From Ectopseudomonas mendocina (GTDB taxonomy: Bacteria; Pseudomonadota; Gammaproteobacteria; Pseudomonadales; Pseudomonadaceae): a stretch of 64,000 nt of DNA. Below the pieces are notes generated by a model that did no database searches, was not told the DNA's origin, and saw nothing but the letters and a program-made list of their open reading frames with translations. Where the stretch lies: positions 1-64,000 of the forward strand of contig NZ_JADTQG010000009.1 of assembly GCF_016008875.1 (NCBI RefSeq), read 5' to 3'. Each line of letters opens with the position of its first letter. The stretch's first letter is position 1. The position numbers were made by a program, and so were the translations under genes. Below are positions 39,277 to 53,344 of this stretch, in pieces.

Positions 39277-39720
39277 TCAGCGTAAACGCAATTGATAGTG
39301 ACCGCGACTTTCTGCGACGACTTCACCGCTGCCGTCGGTCAGTTGCAGTTCCAGCAGGTAGTCGGCCTTGCCCTGCTGGCTCGCCTGTTCTTCGAGACGG
39401 GCGATCTCCTCTGCCGAGAGACGCGCCTCCACCTGGATATCGCCCATGGCCGGACGACGAAAGCGCAGGTTCATTTCCTTGATGATGGGATAGAAACGCT
39501 GGGCGTCGAAGCTGGTCAGAAACAGCGCGCCGCCGGGAATTTCCGCGAGGGTGAAGAGGGCGCCGGCATACATGCTGCCGATATGGTTCTGGTTGCCTTG
39601 CAGGGGCATGCGCAGGCGTACGAAACCGGGTTCGAGTACCTCGGCCTTGAGGCCGCTGCGTTTGACGAAGGCGATCTGCTCTTCGGTAAGTTGGCGGGCA
39701 ATTTCCGTGGGCAGCGGCAT
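39277..39720 (-). CDS. Hotdog-fold thioesterase-like protein (PaaI/YiiD C-terminal type)
   Basis: 147 aa hotdog-fold protein. The segment NHIGSMYAGALFTLAEIPGG matches the helix and active-site region of PaaI/YiiD-type thioesterases, which hydrolyse acyl-CoA esters. The substrate cannot be inferred. The ATG at 39720 (MPLPTEIARQL) is preferred to longer in-frame starts upstream, which contain no family sequence. It is cytoplasmic, with no signal peptide. Confidence 0.8.
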   Translation of the reverse strand: MPLPTEIARQLTEEQIAFVKRSGLKAEVLEPGFVRLRMPLQGNQNHIGSMYAGALFTLAEIPGGALFLTSFDAQRFYPIIKEMNLRFRRPAMGDIQVEARLSAEEIARLEEQASQQGKADYLLELQLTDGSGEVVAESRGHYQLRLR

Positions 39721-39819
39721 GGCGAGACTCCTTTGGCGGGCGCTTCGCCAGACTAAGGCTTGCTCCCTGCGCTGCAATTGACCGCAGCGCCCGTGCTGAC
39801 TGACCGAAGCGCTCAGGCC

Positions 39820-39880
39820 GTAGTCTGAATGCAATCCGGGAAATTACATGTCGGCCATCCCCGAATTGCATTCGGGCTAC
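39820..39880. repeat. Intergenic inverted repeat of the CCCGGATTGCATCCGGGCTAC type
   Basis: GTAGTCTGAATGCAATCCGGG (left arm 39820-39840) opposes CCCCGAATTGCATTCGGGCTAC (39859-39880, written by its arms only; imperfect). It sits between the thioesterase and trxC. The same family is at 53282-53339. Confidence 0.6.
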
Positions 39881-39886
39881 TGCGCG

Positions 39887-40321
39887 CTAGATACCCTGCT
39901 GGCGCAGCCAGGCCTGCAGCTGCGGCAGCGGCGTGGCCCCGCTCTGGCGGGCAACTTCGACGCCGTCCTTGAACAGGATCAGGCTGGGAATGGAACGGAT
40001 GCCCAGTTGCCCGGCCAGGCTGGGGTTGGCTTCGCTATCGAGCTTGCCCAGGCGGCAGCGTCCTTGCAGTTGCGCAGCAGCCTGCTGGAAGGTCGGGGCG
40101 AAGGCCTGGCAGGGGCCGCACCAGCTGGCCCAGACGTCCACCAGCAGCGGCAGGTCGCCCTTGAGCTGGCTGGCGAAGTTGCCTTGCGTCAGGGTGATGG
40201 GGGCCGCGGGCAGTACGTCGCTCTTGCAGCGGCCGCAGCGCGGGGCATCGCTGACGCGCTCGGCGGGGATGCGATTGAGCCCGTTGCAATGCGGGCAGGG
40301 AATCAGCAGGGGATCGGGCAT
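39887..40321 (-). CDS. trxC: Thioredoxin 2
   Basis: 144 aa. N-terminal zinc ribbon with CPHC (Cys9, Cys12) and CGRC (Cys29, Cys32) followed by a thioredoxin fold with the active site WCGPC (Cys68, Cys71). This zinc-finger-plus-Trx layout defines TrxC, which in E. coli is induced by oxidative stress through OxyR. The start at 40321 fits the family. A cytoplasmic disulfide reductase. Confidence 0.95.
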   Translation of the reverse strand: MPDPLLIPCPHCNGLNRIPAERVSDAPRCGRCKSDVLPAAPITLTQGNFASQLKGDLPLLVDVWASWCGPCQAFAPTFQQAAAQLQGRCRLGKLDSEANPSLAGQLGIRSIPSLILFKDGVEVARQSGATPLPQLQAWLRQQGI

Positions 40322-40380
40322 GGCGACGAAACTCCGTGGGACTTACGCCTCAGATGGAGTCGCCGCGGCCTCATATCAAG

Positions 40381-42171
40381 TCAGATCGGCGTCAGCGGGA
40401 AAAACCAGGGGATGACCAGCGAGGCGACGCCCCACAACAGCAGATTCAGCGGAATACCGATTTTCATGAAATCGGTGAAGCGATAGCCGCCGGCGTTGTA
40501 GACGAAGGTGTTGGTCTGGTAGCCGATGGGCGTGGCGAAGCTGGCGCTGGCGGCGAACATCACCGCGACCACGAAGGCGCGCGGATCGACACCCAGGTGC
40601 TGGGCCATGCCGATGGCGATGGGCGTCACCAGCACCGCCACCGCGTTGTTCGACAGCATCTCGGTGAGGATCGAGGTGAACAGGTAGATGAAGCTCAGCA
40701 TCAACAGCGGGCCGGCCCAGGGCAGCCAGCCCATGACGTTCTCCACCAGCAGCCTGACCAGGCCGACCTTGTCCATGGCGATGCTGATGGCCAGCATACC
40801 GAAGATCAGGCTAAGGATTTTCCAGTCCACCGCCTTGTAGGCGTCTTCCACATCCAGGCAGCGGGTGGCCAGCACCGTCACGGCGCCGATAATTGCCAGG
40901 CCCTCGATGGGCATCACGCCAAAGGCGGCCAGCAGCATCACGGCCAGGGTCGCGAGAATGGCGATGGGCGCCTTGTCGCGGCGAAAGGCGCGCTCCTGCA
41001 CGGCGTTGAGGCTGATCAGCTCACCGTTGTCGGCGAAGCGCTTGATCTGCGCCGGGGTGCCTTCGACCAGCATCACGTCGCCGAATTGCAGCTCGAACTC
41101 GTCGAGGTTGCCCTGCACGTTCTCGTCCTGGCGGTGCACCGCGAGCACAGCGATGCCGTAGCGCGCGGTGAGGTCGAGGTCGCGCATCGGCCGGTGGCTG
41201 TAGCGCGAATTACGCCCGACGATGGCCTCGGCGAGGATCACATCGTGGCTGCTGATGGTTTCGAAGGCATCGCCACGGTTGAAGCTCAGGTGGCCGCTTT
41301 CGCGCAGCTCCACCACATCCTTGACCTGGCCATGCAGCACCAGACGGTCGCCGCTGGCGAGCTGGGTTTCGGCGTCGGGCTCGGTCAGCTCCTGTTCGTC
41401 GCGAAACAGCTTGAGCACTTGCAGGCCGCTACCACCGTTGAGGTTGGCCTCGTGCAGGCTCTTGCCGATCATCGGCGAGTCGTGCGGCACCAGCAGTTCG
41501 GTCATGAAGGTACGCGACAGGTCCGGGCGCAACTGGCGCGACAGGGTCTCGCGCTCCGGCAGCAGGTGGCGGCCGATGGTCAGCAGATAGAGCATGCCGC
41601 AAGCAGCCATGACCAGGCCGACGCCGGTGATTTCGAAGATACCGAAGGGCGCCAGACCGGCCTTGCGTGCCACGCCGTCGACCAGGATGTTGGTCGAGGT
41701 GCCGATCATGGTCAGGGTGCCGCCGAGGATGGTGGCGTACGACAGCGGAATCAGCAGCTTGGAAGGCAGGGTGCCGGCGCGGCGTGCCAGGGCGATCGCC
41801 ACCGGGGTGAGGATGGCCACAACCGGTGTGTTGTTCAGGCAGGCAGACACCACCAGTGCGGTCACGGTCAGGCCGGTAAGCACGCGAATCGGGCTGGTAC
41901 CAACCAGATCCCCCAGCCAGTTGCCGAGGGCGTCGATGCAGCCAGTGCGCTCCAGCGCGGCGGACAGCACGAACATGCAGGCGATGGTGACCGGTGCGGA
42001 GTTCGACAGCACGCTGAGCACTTCGCCCGGCGTCAGCAACTGGCTGACCAGCAAGGCGGCTACGGCGATGGCGGCGACGATGTCCGGGCTCCACTTTTCC
42101 CGAATGAAGGCATAGAGCACCCAGATCAGCAGGGCGCCGACGAAGAAGAGGGGCAGGGAATCCCAGAGCAT
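40381..42171 (-). CDS. SLC13/DASS-type permease with two TrkA-C domains
   Basis: 596 aa inner-membrane transporter. The N-terminal half has about five membrane helices including the SNSAPVTIACMFVLSAALE and ACLNNTPVVAILTPVA motifs; a soluble central region (about 205-370) holds two RCK_C/TrkA-C domains (ASGDRLVLHG, QFGDVMLVEG), and the C-terminal half has another set of helices with SNNAVAVLVTPIA. This layout is that of divalent anion:Na+ symporters, including sulfate-type permeases. The substrate is not determined. A perfect palindrome lies upstream at 42333. Confidence 0.88.
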   Translation of the reverse strand: MLWDSLPLFFVGALLIWVLYAFIREKWSPDIVAAIAVAALLVSQLLTPGEVLSVLSNSAPVTIACMFVLSAALERTGCIDALGNWLGDLVGTSPIRVLTGLTVTALVVSACLNNTPVVAILTPVAIALARRAGTLPSKLLIPLSYATILGGTLTMIGTSTNILVDGVARKAGLAPFGIFEITGVGLVMAACGMLYLLTIGRHLLPERETLSRQLRPDLSRTFMTELLVPHDSPMIGKSLHEANLNGGSGLQVLKLFRDEQELTEPDAETQLASGDRLVLHGQVKDVVELRESGHLSFNRGDAFETISSHDVILAEAIVGRNSRYSHRPMRDLDLTARYGIAVLAVHRQDENVQGNLDEFELQFGDVMLVEGTPAQIKRFADNGELISLNAVQERAFRRDKAPIAILATLAVMLLAAFGVMPIEGLAIIGAVTVLATRCLDVEDAYKAVDWKILSLIFGMLAISIAMDKVGLVRLLVENVMGWLPWAGPLLMLSFIYLFTSILTEMLSNNAVAVLVTPIAIGMAQHLGVDPRAFVVAVMFAASASFATPIGYQTNTFVYNAGGYRFTDFMKIGIPLNLLLWGVASLVIPWFFPLTPI

Positions 42172-42332
42172 GAAAATCCTTAGAACCGGCCTCTGATCCG
42201 CAAGGCGCCTGACTGTTTGGGCAGTAGGGTCTCAACTGGCGGGGCGGCAGGCAGGTTCTTTTGCGTCGAATCTCGTGTGAGGTATCGGGCACGCACTGGG
42301 CGGCCTGGATGGGCGCCAAGATAGAGAGGTTC

Positions 42333-42349
42333 TCTTAGATAGTCTAAGA
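42333..42349. promoter_or_regulatory. Perfect 7-base palindrome between the permease and selO
   Basis: TCTTAGA (42333-42339), TAG, TCTAAGA (42343-42349): perfect 7-base arms with a 3-base centre, in an AT-rich island 162 bases before the permease start and 68 bases after the selO stop. It may be an operator for the permease. No T-run fits a terminator. Confidence 0.45.
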
Positions 42350-42416
42350 ATGTTTGGATAGATTGATATGCCTTTTCGGTTTAACAGATAAGCGACCGAG
42401 CGAGCCGAGCCGAACC

Positions 42417-43889
<1,473 letters not shown>

Positions 43890-43897
43890 CTACCTGC

Positions 43898-47251
<3,354 letters not shown>

Positions 47252-47308
47252 GGTCGATTGATCTACTGAGTGGACGGTTGCGATTGAAATGCCCGCGGCA
47301 CAACGAAG

Positions 47309-47330
47309 GCGCGGGCCTGATGGCCCGCGC
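47309..47330 (-). terminator. Perfect hairpin between the antiporter and mscK
   Basis: GCGCGGGCC (47309-47317), TGAT, GGCCCGCGC (47322-47330): a 9-base GC stem 54 bases after the antiporter stop. No T-run follows on the minus strand, so termination would be weak. Confidence 0.4.
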
Positions 47331-47383
47331 ATGATGCTGGTGCTGATGCTAGCAGAGTCCCTGCCAGGCGTATTAACCGCCTG

Positions 47384-49129
47384 CTAGAAGTGCAGCCCAG
47401 GGCCCGGACGTGTGCCCTCGGGGAATCTGACGCCGACTTTGCGCACCTTGTTCCCTTCCATGGCCGCCACCGTCCAGGTCAGGCCCTGCCACTCCACCTG
47501 GTCGCCGACGACCGGCTCGCCACCGATTTCATGGGCGATGAAGCGGCCCAGCGGCTGATTGCCTTCCAGGTCGTCGAGCTTCAGACCGTAGAGCGCCGCG
47601 ACGGCGCTCAGTTCGGCGTCGCCTTCCAACACGAAATCACCGAAGAAGCGCAGGTCTTGACCGCGTTTCGGCGCCTGGCTGAACAGCTTGCCGAGTGCCG
47701 GCAGGTCGTGTTCGTGGCCGATCACGCAGAGCAGGTCGCCGGCTTGCAGGCGTGTACTGCCCGAAGGGTGGAGCAGCTCGCGGCCACGGAACAGCGCGGC
47801 GATACGGGTGCCATCCGGCATGTTCAACTCGCGCAGGGCGGCACCGATGCACCATTTCTCTGCGCCCAGTCGATAGACGAACAGCTCCCACTGGCTGGTC
47901 GGGTGCACTTCCAGGCCGGCGCGCGACACCGGCGCCGGCTCCGGCGGCACGGTCACACGCATCAGCTTGGCGGCCAGCGGCAGGCTGGTGCCCTGCAGCA
48001 GCAGGGAGATGATCACGATGAAGAAGGCCACGTTGAAGAACAGCTGCGCATTGGGCAGGCCGGCCATCAGCGGGAACACCGCGAGAATGATCGGCACGGC
48101 GCCGCGCAGGCCGACCCAGGCGATGAACATCCGCTCACGGTCGTGGAAGGCGCGAAACGGCAGCAGGCCGAGAGCGATCGACAGCGGCCGTGCGACGAGG
48201 ATCATCCACAGCGCCAGGGCCAGCGCCGGTATGGCGATCGGCAGCAGTTCGTGCGGGGTGATCAGCAGGCCGAGGACCAGGAACATGCCGATCTGCGCCA
48301 GCCAGGTGAGGCCGTCGAGCATGTGCAGGATGCCGTGGCGCGAGCGGATCGGCCGGTTACCCAGCAGCAGGCCGCACAGGTAGATGGCGAGGATGCCACT
48401 GCCACCGACGGCGGTGGTGATGGCGAAGATGATCAGGCCGCCGCTGACCACCAGCAGGGGATACAGGCCGGTGGCCAGCTCCATGCGGTTGATCAGTTTG
48501 AGCAGCAGCCAGCCGCCACCCAGACCCATCAGGGCACCGAGACCGAACTGCTGCACCAGCTGGATCGGCAGATCCCAGCTGAAGCCGGTCTGACCACTGG
48601 CGAGCATGGCGATCAGGGTCACGGTGAGGAACACCGCCATCGGGTCGTTGCTACCCGACTCGATTTCCAGCGTGGAGCTGACCCGTTCGTTGAGGCCGCG
48701 GCCGCCAAGCAGAGAAAACACCGCCGCGGCATCGGTGGAGCCGACGATGGCGCCGATCAGCAGGCCTTCGAGCAGGGTCAGGTTGAACAGCCAGGCGGCG
48801 GCCAGGCCCGTCAAGCCGGCCGTTATCACCACGCCCACCGTGGCCAGTGACAAGGAAGGCCACAAGGCCACGCGGAAACTGGAGACCCGCGTGCGCATGC
48901 CGCCGTCGAGCAGGATCACCGCCAGCGCCAGGTTGCCGACCAGATAGGCTAGAGGGTAGTTGTTGAAAACGATGCCGCCGGGGCCGTCAGTGCCGGCCAG
49001 CATGCCGACGCCGAGGAAGATCACCAGGATGGGGATGCCAAAGCGCGTACCGAACGCGCTGACCAGAATGCTGGCCGCTACCAGCAATGCGCCGATCAAG
49101 AACAGATTGTTGATGGCGCTGGCATCCAA
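47384..49129 (-). CDS. nhaP2: Potassium/proton antiporter, NhaP2 (CvrA) type
   Basis: 581 aa CPA1-type antiporter with about 12 membrane helices (conserved [14 protein letters not shown] and [14 protein letters not shown]) and a cytoplasmic C terminus: a TrkA-C domain ([15 protein letters not shown], about 430-500) and a CorC/HlyC-like transporter-associated domain to the end. NhaP2 proteins exchange K+ (or Na+) for H+ and protect against alkali and K+ overload. The start is TTG at 49129, with AGGAG nine bases upstream; this is the only start that keeps the conserved [16 protein letters not shown] terminus. Confidence 0.93.
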   Translation of the reverse strand: MDASAINNLFLIGALLVAASILVSAFGTRFGIPILVIFLGVGMLAGTDGPGGIVFNNYPLAYLVGNLALAVILLDGGMRTRVSSFRVALWPSLSLATVGVVITAGLTGLAAAWLFNLTLLEGLLIGAIVGSTDAAAVFSLLGGRGLNERVSSTLEIESGSNDPMAVFLTVTLIAMLASGQTGFSWDLPIQLVQQFGLGALMGLGGGWLLLKLINRMELATGLYPLLVVSGGLIIFAITTAVGGSGILAIYLCGLLLGNRPIRSRHGILHMLDGLTWLAQIGMFLVLGLLITPHELLPIAIPALALALWMILVARPLSIALGLLPFRAFHDRERMFIAWVGLRGAVPIILAVFPLMAGLPNAQLFFNVAFFIVIISLLLQGTSLPLAAKLMRVTVPPEPAPVSRAGLEVHPTSQWELFVYRLGAEKWCIGAALRELNMPDGTRIAALFRGRELLHPSGSTRLQAGDLLCVIGHEHDLPALGKLFSQAPKRGQDLRFFGDFVLEGDAELSAVAALYGLKLDDLEGNQPLGRFIAHEIGGEPVVGDQVEWQGLTWTVAAMEGNKVRKVGVRFPEGTRPGPGLHF

Positions 49130-49237
49130 CTGCGCGTACTCCTGGCTGGGGAAATCGGGGCGCCGCTATGCATGGCGCGTGCCAGGGATTCTAACCGTAG
49201 CCTTCGTACCGCTGTCAAAAAGGTTATTACATTTTTC

Positions 49238-49280
49238 TAAAATGCCCCGAAGCGTCCCGCGTGGGGCCGCTCCGGGGCGT
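49238..49280 (-). terminator. Terminator of the acyl-CoA dehydrogenase gene
   Basis: On the minus strand CGCCCCGGAGCG (49280-49269) pairs with CGCTTCGGGGCA (49254-49243), with G-U type mismatches, and is followed by TTTT. It lies just after the acyl-CoA dehydrogenase stop and before the antiporter. Confidence 0.7.
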
Positions 49281-49291
49281 TTGGTCGAACT

Positions 49292-51097
49292 TCAGAACCA
49301 GGCGTCCTGCATGCCCAGGCAGGTGTCGTCGCGCGCTTCGAGAATGGCCAGATCATGGTGGCAGGCCGGTACTTCCCAGGTCAGGAAGTAGCGCGCCGCC
49401 TGTAGCTTGCCGCGATAGAAGGCCTGCTCGTCGGCGTTGTCCGTGTTCGCCAGGCCCTGTTCGGCGCGAATCGCCTGCTCCAGCCAGCGCCAGCCGATCA
49501 CCGTGTGGCCGAACACTTTCAGGTACAGCGCCGAGTTGGCCAGGCCCTGGTTGACCTTGCCGCTCATCAGATCGCCGAGCAGCGCCAGGGTGACCGCCTG
49601 CAGGCGGGCCAGCAATTGTTCGAGTGGTTGACGCAGGGCGGTGAGCGACTCGTGCTCGCTGGCGCGCTGGCAGCAGTCGTTGATCAGCTTGAGCAACTGC
49701 TTGAGCGCGGCGCCGCCGTTCTGCGAGACCTTTCGTCCGAGCAGGTCGAGCGACTGAATGCCGTGGGTACCCTCGTGAATCGGATTGAGGCGGTTGTCGC
49801 GGTAGTACTGCTCCACCGGATACTCGCGGGTATAACCGTGGCCGCCGAGAATCTGGATGGCCAATTCGTTGGCCTTGAGGCAGAACTCCGACGGCCAGGA
49901 TTTGACGATGGGTGTGAGCAGGTCGAGCAGTTCCAGGGCGCGGTTGCGATCTTCGGCGGTTTCCAGCGTATGGGTATCGTCGAACAGTCGCGCCGCGTAC
50001 AGGCCAAGGTCGAAGGCGCCTTCGACGTAGGCTTTCTGCGTCAGCAGCATGCGCCGTACGTCGGCGTGCTCGACGATGGAAATCTGCGGGCTGCTCGGGT
50101 CCTTGCCATCCGGCTGGCGACCCTGCGGACGGTTACGCGCGTAGTCCAGCGAATACAGGTAGCCGGCGTAGCCGAGCATGATCGCGCCCATGCCGACGCC
50201 GATGCGCGCCTCGTTCATCATCTGGAACATGTAGGACAGACCCGCATGCGGTTTGCCCACCAGATAGCCCACACATTCGCCGTTGTCGCCGAAGTTCAGC
50301 GCCGTGGACGTGGTACCGCGCCAACCCATCTTGTGGAACAGCCCGGCCAGGGTGACGTCGTTGCGTGCGCCCAGGCTGCCGTCGTCATTGACGTGGAACT
50401 TGGGCACCAGGAACAGGCTGATGCCCTTCACCCCGGGCGGCGCGTCCGGCAGCTTGGCCAGTACCATGTGCACGACGTTCTCGGAGATCGGCTGGTCGCC
50501 GCCGGAGATGAAGATCTTGTTGCCCTTGATCCGGTAACTGCCGTCGGCATGCGGTTCGGCACGGGTGCGCAGGTCCGACAGCGACGAGCCGGCGTGCGGT
50601 TCGGTCAGCGCCATGGTGCCGAAGAAGCGGCCGTCGATGATCGGCTGCAGGTAGCGGGACTTCTGCTCCTCGCTGCCGAAGGCTTCGATCAGGTTGGCCA
50701 CGCCCATGGTCAGCATCGAGTAGGAGCTGGTGGCGATATTGGCCGACTGGAAGTGGGCGAAGCAGGCCTGCGACAGCAGGTTGGGTAGTTGCATGCCGCC
50801 GTGCTCGAAGTCGCGGGTGGCATTGAGAAAACCCGCCTCGTGGAAGGCGCGCAGGGCCGGCTCGACCTCGGGGATCAGCACCGCGCCACCGTCGACGTAC
50901 TGCGGCTCGTGCTCGTCGTTCTTGCGGTTGTGCGGGGCGAACAACTCCTCGGCGATGCCGCGTGCAGTGTCGATCGCCGCGTCGAAGGTCTCGCGGTTGT
51001 GATCGGCGAAGCGCGGGCGCTGGGTCAGGGCTTCGGCGTCGAGTACTTCATAGAGTTCGAACGCTAGGTTGCGGGAGCTGAGCAGGGTCTCGGACAT
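49292..51097 (-). CDS. Acyl-CoA dehydrogenase with C-terminal extension
   Basis: 601 aa FAD-dependent acyl-CoA dehydrogenase of the longer bacterial type (about 600 aa) with an N-terminal helical domain (1-150), the substrate and FAD core with MALTEPHAGSSLSDL, and the catalytic-base segment PIHEGTHGIQSLDLLGRK followed by an extra helical domain. It catalyses the first step of beta-oxidation of a fatty acyl-CoA; chain-length preference is unknown. The ATG at 51097 (MSETLLSSRN) is chosen; the 22 upstream in-frame residues are not family sequence. Confidence 0.92.
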   Translation of the reverse strand: MSETLLSSRNLAFELYEVLDAEALTQRPRFADHNRETFDAAIDTARGIAEELFAPHNRKNDEHEPQYVDGGAVLIPEVEPALRAFHEAGFLNATRDFEHGGMQLPNLLSQACFAHFQSANIATSSYSMLTMGVANLIEAFGSEEQKSRYLQPIIDGRFFGTMALTEPHAGSSLSDLRTRAEPHADGSYRIKGNKIFISGGDQPISENVVHMVLAKLPDAPPGVKGISLFLVPKFHVNDDGSLGARNDVTLAGLFHKMGWRGTTSTALNFGDNGECVGYLVGKPHAGLSYMFQMMNEARIGVGMGAIMLGYAGYLYSLDYARNRPQGRQPDGKDPSSPQISIVEHADVRRMLLTQKAYVEGAFDLGLYAARLFDDTHTLETAEDRNRALELLDLLTPIVKSWPSEFCLKANELAIQILGGHGYTREYPVEQYYRDNRLNPIHEGTHGIQSLDLLGRKVSQNGGAALKQLLKLINDCCQRASEHESLTALRQPLEQLLARLQAVTLALLGDLMSGKVNQGLANSALYLKVFGHTVIGWRWLEQAIRAEQGLANTDNADEQAFYRGKLQAARYFLTWEVPACHHDLAILEARDDTCLGMQDAWF

Positions 51098-51191
51098 GGA
51101 ACGGGCCTCCAGATGATCGACCGAGTCTAGGCAGCCAGTCGCCCAACTGCCCAGTATCATCATTCGCCGTGATAGTCACAGTTTGGTGTCT

Positions 51192-51244
51192 GTAGGGCGG
51201 GTGCAACCCGCCGTCTCGGTCATGGCGGGTTGCACCCGTCCTAC
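51192..51244. repeat. REP-like inverted repeat between the acyl-CoA dehydrogenase and nitronate monooxygenase genes
   Basis: GTAGGGCGGGTGCAACCCGCC (51192-51212, shown only by its arms) and GGCGGGTTGCACCCGTCCTAC (51224-51244) are near-complementary 21-base arms, with each arm itself containing a smaller palindrome. It is typical of Pseudomonas intergenic REP elements. Confidence 0.75.
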
Positions 51245-51261
51245 GAAGTCACACCAGGCTG

Positions 51262-52302
51262 TCAGGGGAAGCCGCGTGCCAGCTCAAGAGTCAGTTCCGT
51301 CGCCGGCATCGGCCGACAACTGGCGACGTTCTGCCCGGCCCACAGCGGCGAGAAATCGCCGCTGCCCCGTGCCTCGGCCGCTGCGCGCAGCGGTGCGATA
51401 GCTGCAGTGGCCAACGGGAATTCCGGTGCGTGGGTGCTGAGCGGCCCCAGCTCGCGCATCAGGCGGTTGACGATGCCGCGCGCCGGCCGCCCGCTGAACA
51501 GGTTGGTCAGCGCCGTATGGCGAGCCGCCGGGCTTTGCAGGGCGGCGCGATGCAGGGGGCTGGTGTTTGCCTCCGGGCACAGCAGGTAGGCGCTGCCGAC
51601 CTGCACGCCGGCGGCGCCCAGCGCAATGGCGGCGGCCACGCCACGCGCATCGCTGATGCCGCCGGCGGCGATCACCGGCAGCGAGAGGGCATCGACCAGC
51701 TGCGGCAGCAGGGCGAAGGTGCCGAGTTGGCGACTCAGATCGTGCTCAAGAAAATGCCCGCGATGACCGCCGGCTTCCAGGCCCTGGGCGATCACCGCGT
51801 CGACGCCGCGTTCCTGTAGCCAGAGCGCTTCGTCCAGTGTGGTGGCGCTGGAGAGAATCTTTGCTCCGCTGCGCCGTACGCGCTGCAAAAGCGCCTCGTC
51901 CGGCAGGCCGAAGTGGAAGCTGACCACCGCCGGGCGGAACTCTTCTACCAGTTCGGCGGCTTCGTCGTTGAACGGCAGGCGCCCCGGCCCGCTGGCGATG
52001 CTCGCCGGGTCCGCGCCCAGCTCGGTATAGTAGGGCGCCAGGGCTTCACGCCAGGCGGCGTCGCGCGTCGTATCCGGCGCGGGCGGCACGTGGCTGAAGA
52101 AGTTGAGGTTGAACGGGCGCTCGGTCAGGCCTCGCATGGCCACCAGTTCCTGGCGCAAGGCTGCCGGGGCGAGCATCGCGCAGGGAATCGAGCCAAGGCC
52201 GCCGGCCTCACATACGGCGGCAGCCAGGCGGTGATCCTGCGAGCCGGCCATCGGTGCCTGGATCAGGGGGAGTTCGCTGCCGAGCAAGCGTTGCAAAGAC
52301 AT
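51262..52302 (-). CDS. Nitronate monooxygenase family protein
   Basis: 346 aa TIM-barrel flavoprotein of the 2-nitropropane dioxygenase/nitronate monooxygenase class. FMN-binding segments IAQGLEAGGHRGHF, IAAGGISDARGVAAA and GVQVGSAYLLC are present. Enzymes of this class oxidise toxic alkyl nitronates such as propionate 3-nitronate; the family also contains related quinone reductases. The ATG at 52302 (MSLQRLLGSELPLIQAPMAG) is the family start; upstream in-frame residues were excluded. Divergent from rlmJ. Confidence 0.87.
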   Translation of the reverse strand: MSLQRLLGSELPLIQAPMAGSQDHRLAAAVCEAGGLGSIPCAMLAPAALRQELVAMRGLTERPFNLNFFSHVPPAPDTTRDAAWREALAPYYTELGADPASIASGPGRLPFNDEAAELVEEFRPAVVSFHFGLPDEALLQRVRRSGAKILSSATTLDEALWLQERGVDAVIAQGLEAGGHRGHFLEHDLSRQLGTFALLPQLVDALSLPVIAAGGISDARGVAAAIALGAAGVQVGSAYLLCPEANTSPLHRAALQSPAARHTALTNLFSGRPARGIVNRLMRELGPLSTHAPEFPLATAAIAPLRAAAEARGSGDFSPLWAGQNVASCRPMPATELTLELARGFP

Positions 52303-52420
52303 GGCGGGTTCTCGCTGTCCATTGAGGAGCAGGCAGCCTAGGCCTTGCAGGCACCGTCGAGCAAGCCGCAATGCACGGCTTCGGCCTGTTAAACTGCGCG
52401 CCTGATTCGAGGATTCGCGC

Positions 52421-53275
52421 ATGAACTACCGCCACGCCTTCCATGCCGGCAACCACGCCGATGTGCTCAAACACCTGGTGCTGACCCGACTGCTCGCCCT
52501 GCTGTCGAAGAAGGAGGCGCCGTTCGCCTACCTCGATAGCCACGCCGGCCTCGGCCTCTACGATCTGCAGGGCGATCAGGCCAGCCGTACCGGCGAGTAC
52601 CTGGAAGGCATTGGCCGCCTGTGGCAGGCCACTCAGCTGCCGGACGCGGTGGAGGCTTACCTGGAGGTAGTACGGGCGATGAACCCGGACGGCGAGCTGC
52701 GTTACTACCCTGGCTCGCCGGAGCTGGCGCGGCTGCTCAGCCGCGAGCAGGATCGCCTGCAACTCAACGAGAAACATCCCGAGGACGGCCGACTGCTCAA
52801 AGACAACATGCGCGGTGATCGCCGTGTGGCCGTGCACCTGGGCGAGGGCTGGCATGTGCCGCGAGCCTTGATGCCGACTCGCGAGAAGCGCGTGCTGCTG
52901 CTGATCGATCCGCCGTTCGAGAAGGCGGACGAGTTGCAGCGCTGCATCGAAGCGCTGAACGAAGCGCACGGCCGCATGCGTCAGGCCATCGTGGCGATCT
53001 GGTATCCGATCAAGGATGAGCGCCAGCTGGCGCGCTTCTACCGCGATCTGCAAAAGAGCGCTGCGCCCAAGCTGCTGCGCGCCGAGCTATATGTGCACGC
53101 GCCCGACGATGCGACGCGCCTGAGCGGTTCCGGCCTGGTGATCAGCAACCCGCCATGGGGGTTGGAGGACGAGCTCAGGCAATTGCTGCCGTGGCTGGCC
53201 GATACGCTGGGTCAGAGCCTGGGTGACTGGCGCCTGGACTGGCTGATAGACGAAGCCGCAAGCGGCAAGCCATAA
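52421..53275 (+). CDS. rlmJ: 23S rRNA (adenine-2030-N6)-methyltransferase
   Basis: 284 aa SAM-dependent methyltransferase. MNYRHAFHAGNHADVLKH is the family N terminus; YLDSHAGLGLYDL is the SAM site and LLIDPPFEK (Asp163-Phe166) the catalytic (D/N)PP(Y/F) motif. RlmJ methylates A2030 of 23S rRNA, needed for DNA uptake as carbon source in E. coli (where it was named ComJ). Normal length. A repeat follows, then a leftward HD-GYP gene. Confidence 0.96.
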   Translation: MNYRHAFHAGNHADVLKHLVLTRLLALLSKKEAPFAYLDSHAGLGLYDLQGDQASRTGEYLEGIGRLWQATQLPDAVEAYLEVVRAMNPDGELRYYPGSPELARLLSREQDRLQLNEKHPEDGRLLKDNMRGDRRVAVHLGEGWHVPRALMPTREKRVLLLIDPPFEKADELQRCIEALNEAHGRMRQAIVAIWYPIKDERQLARFYRDLQKSAAPKLLRAELYVHAPDDATRLSGSGLVISNPPWGLEDELRQLLPWLADTLGQSLGDWRLDWLIDEAASGKP

Positions 53276-53281
53276 GAGCGC

Positions 53282-53339
53282 AGCCCGGATGAAATCCGGG
53301 AGCCGTGGCCCCTGATTCCCGGATTGCATCCGGGCTACA
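53282..53339. repeat. Intergenic inverted repeat of the CCCGGATTGCATCCGGGCTAC type
   Basis: AGCCCGGATGAAATCCGGGA (53282-53301) and TCCCGGATTGCATCCGGGCT (53317-53336) are near-complementary arms. It lies between convergent rlmJ and the HD-GYP gene and belongs to the same family as 39820-39880. Confidence 0.7.
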
Positions 53340-53344
53340 ACGGC

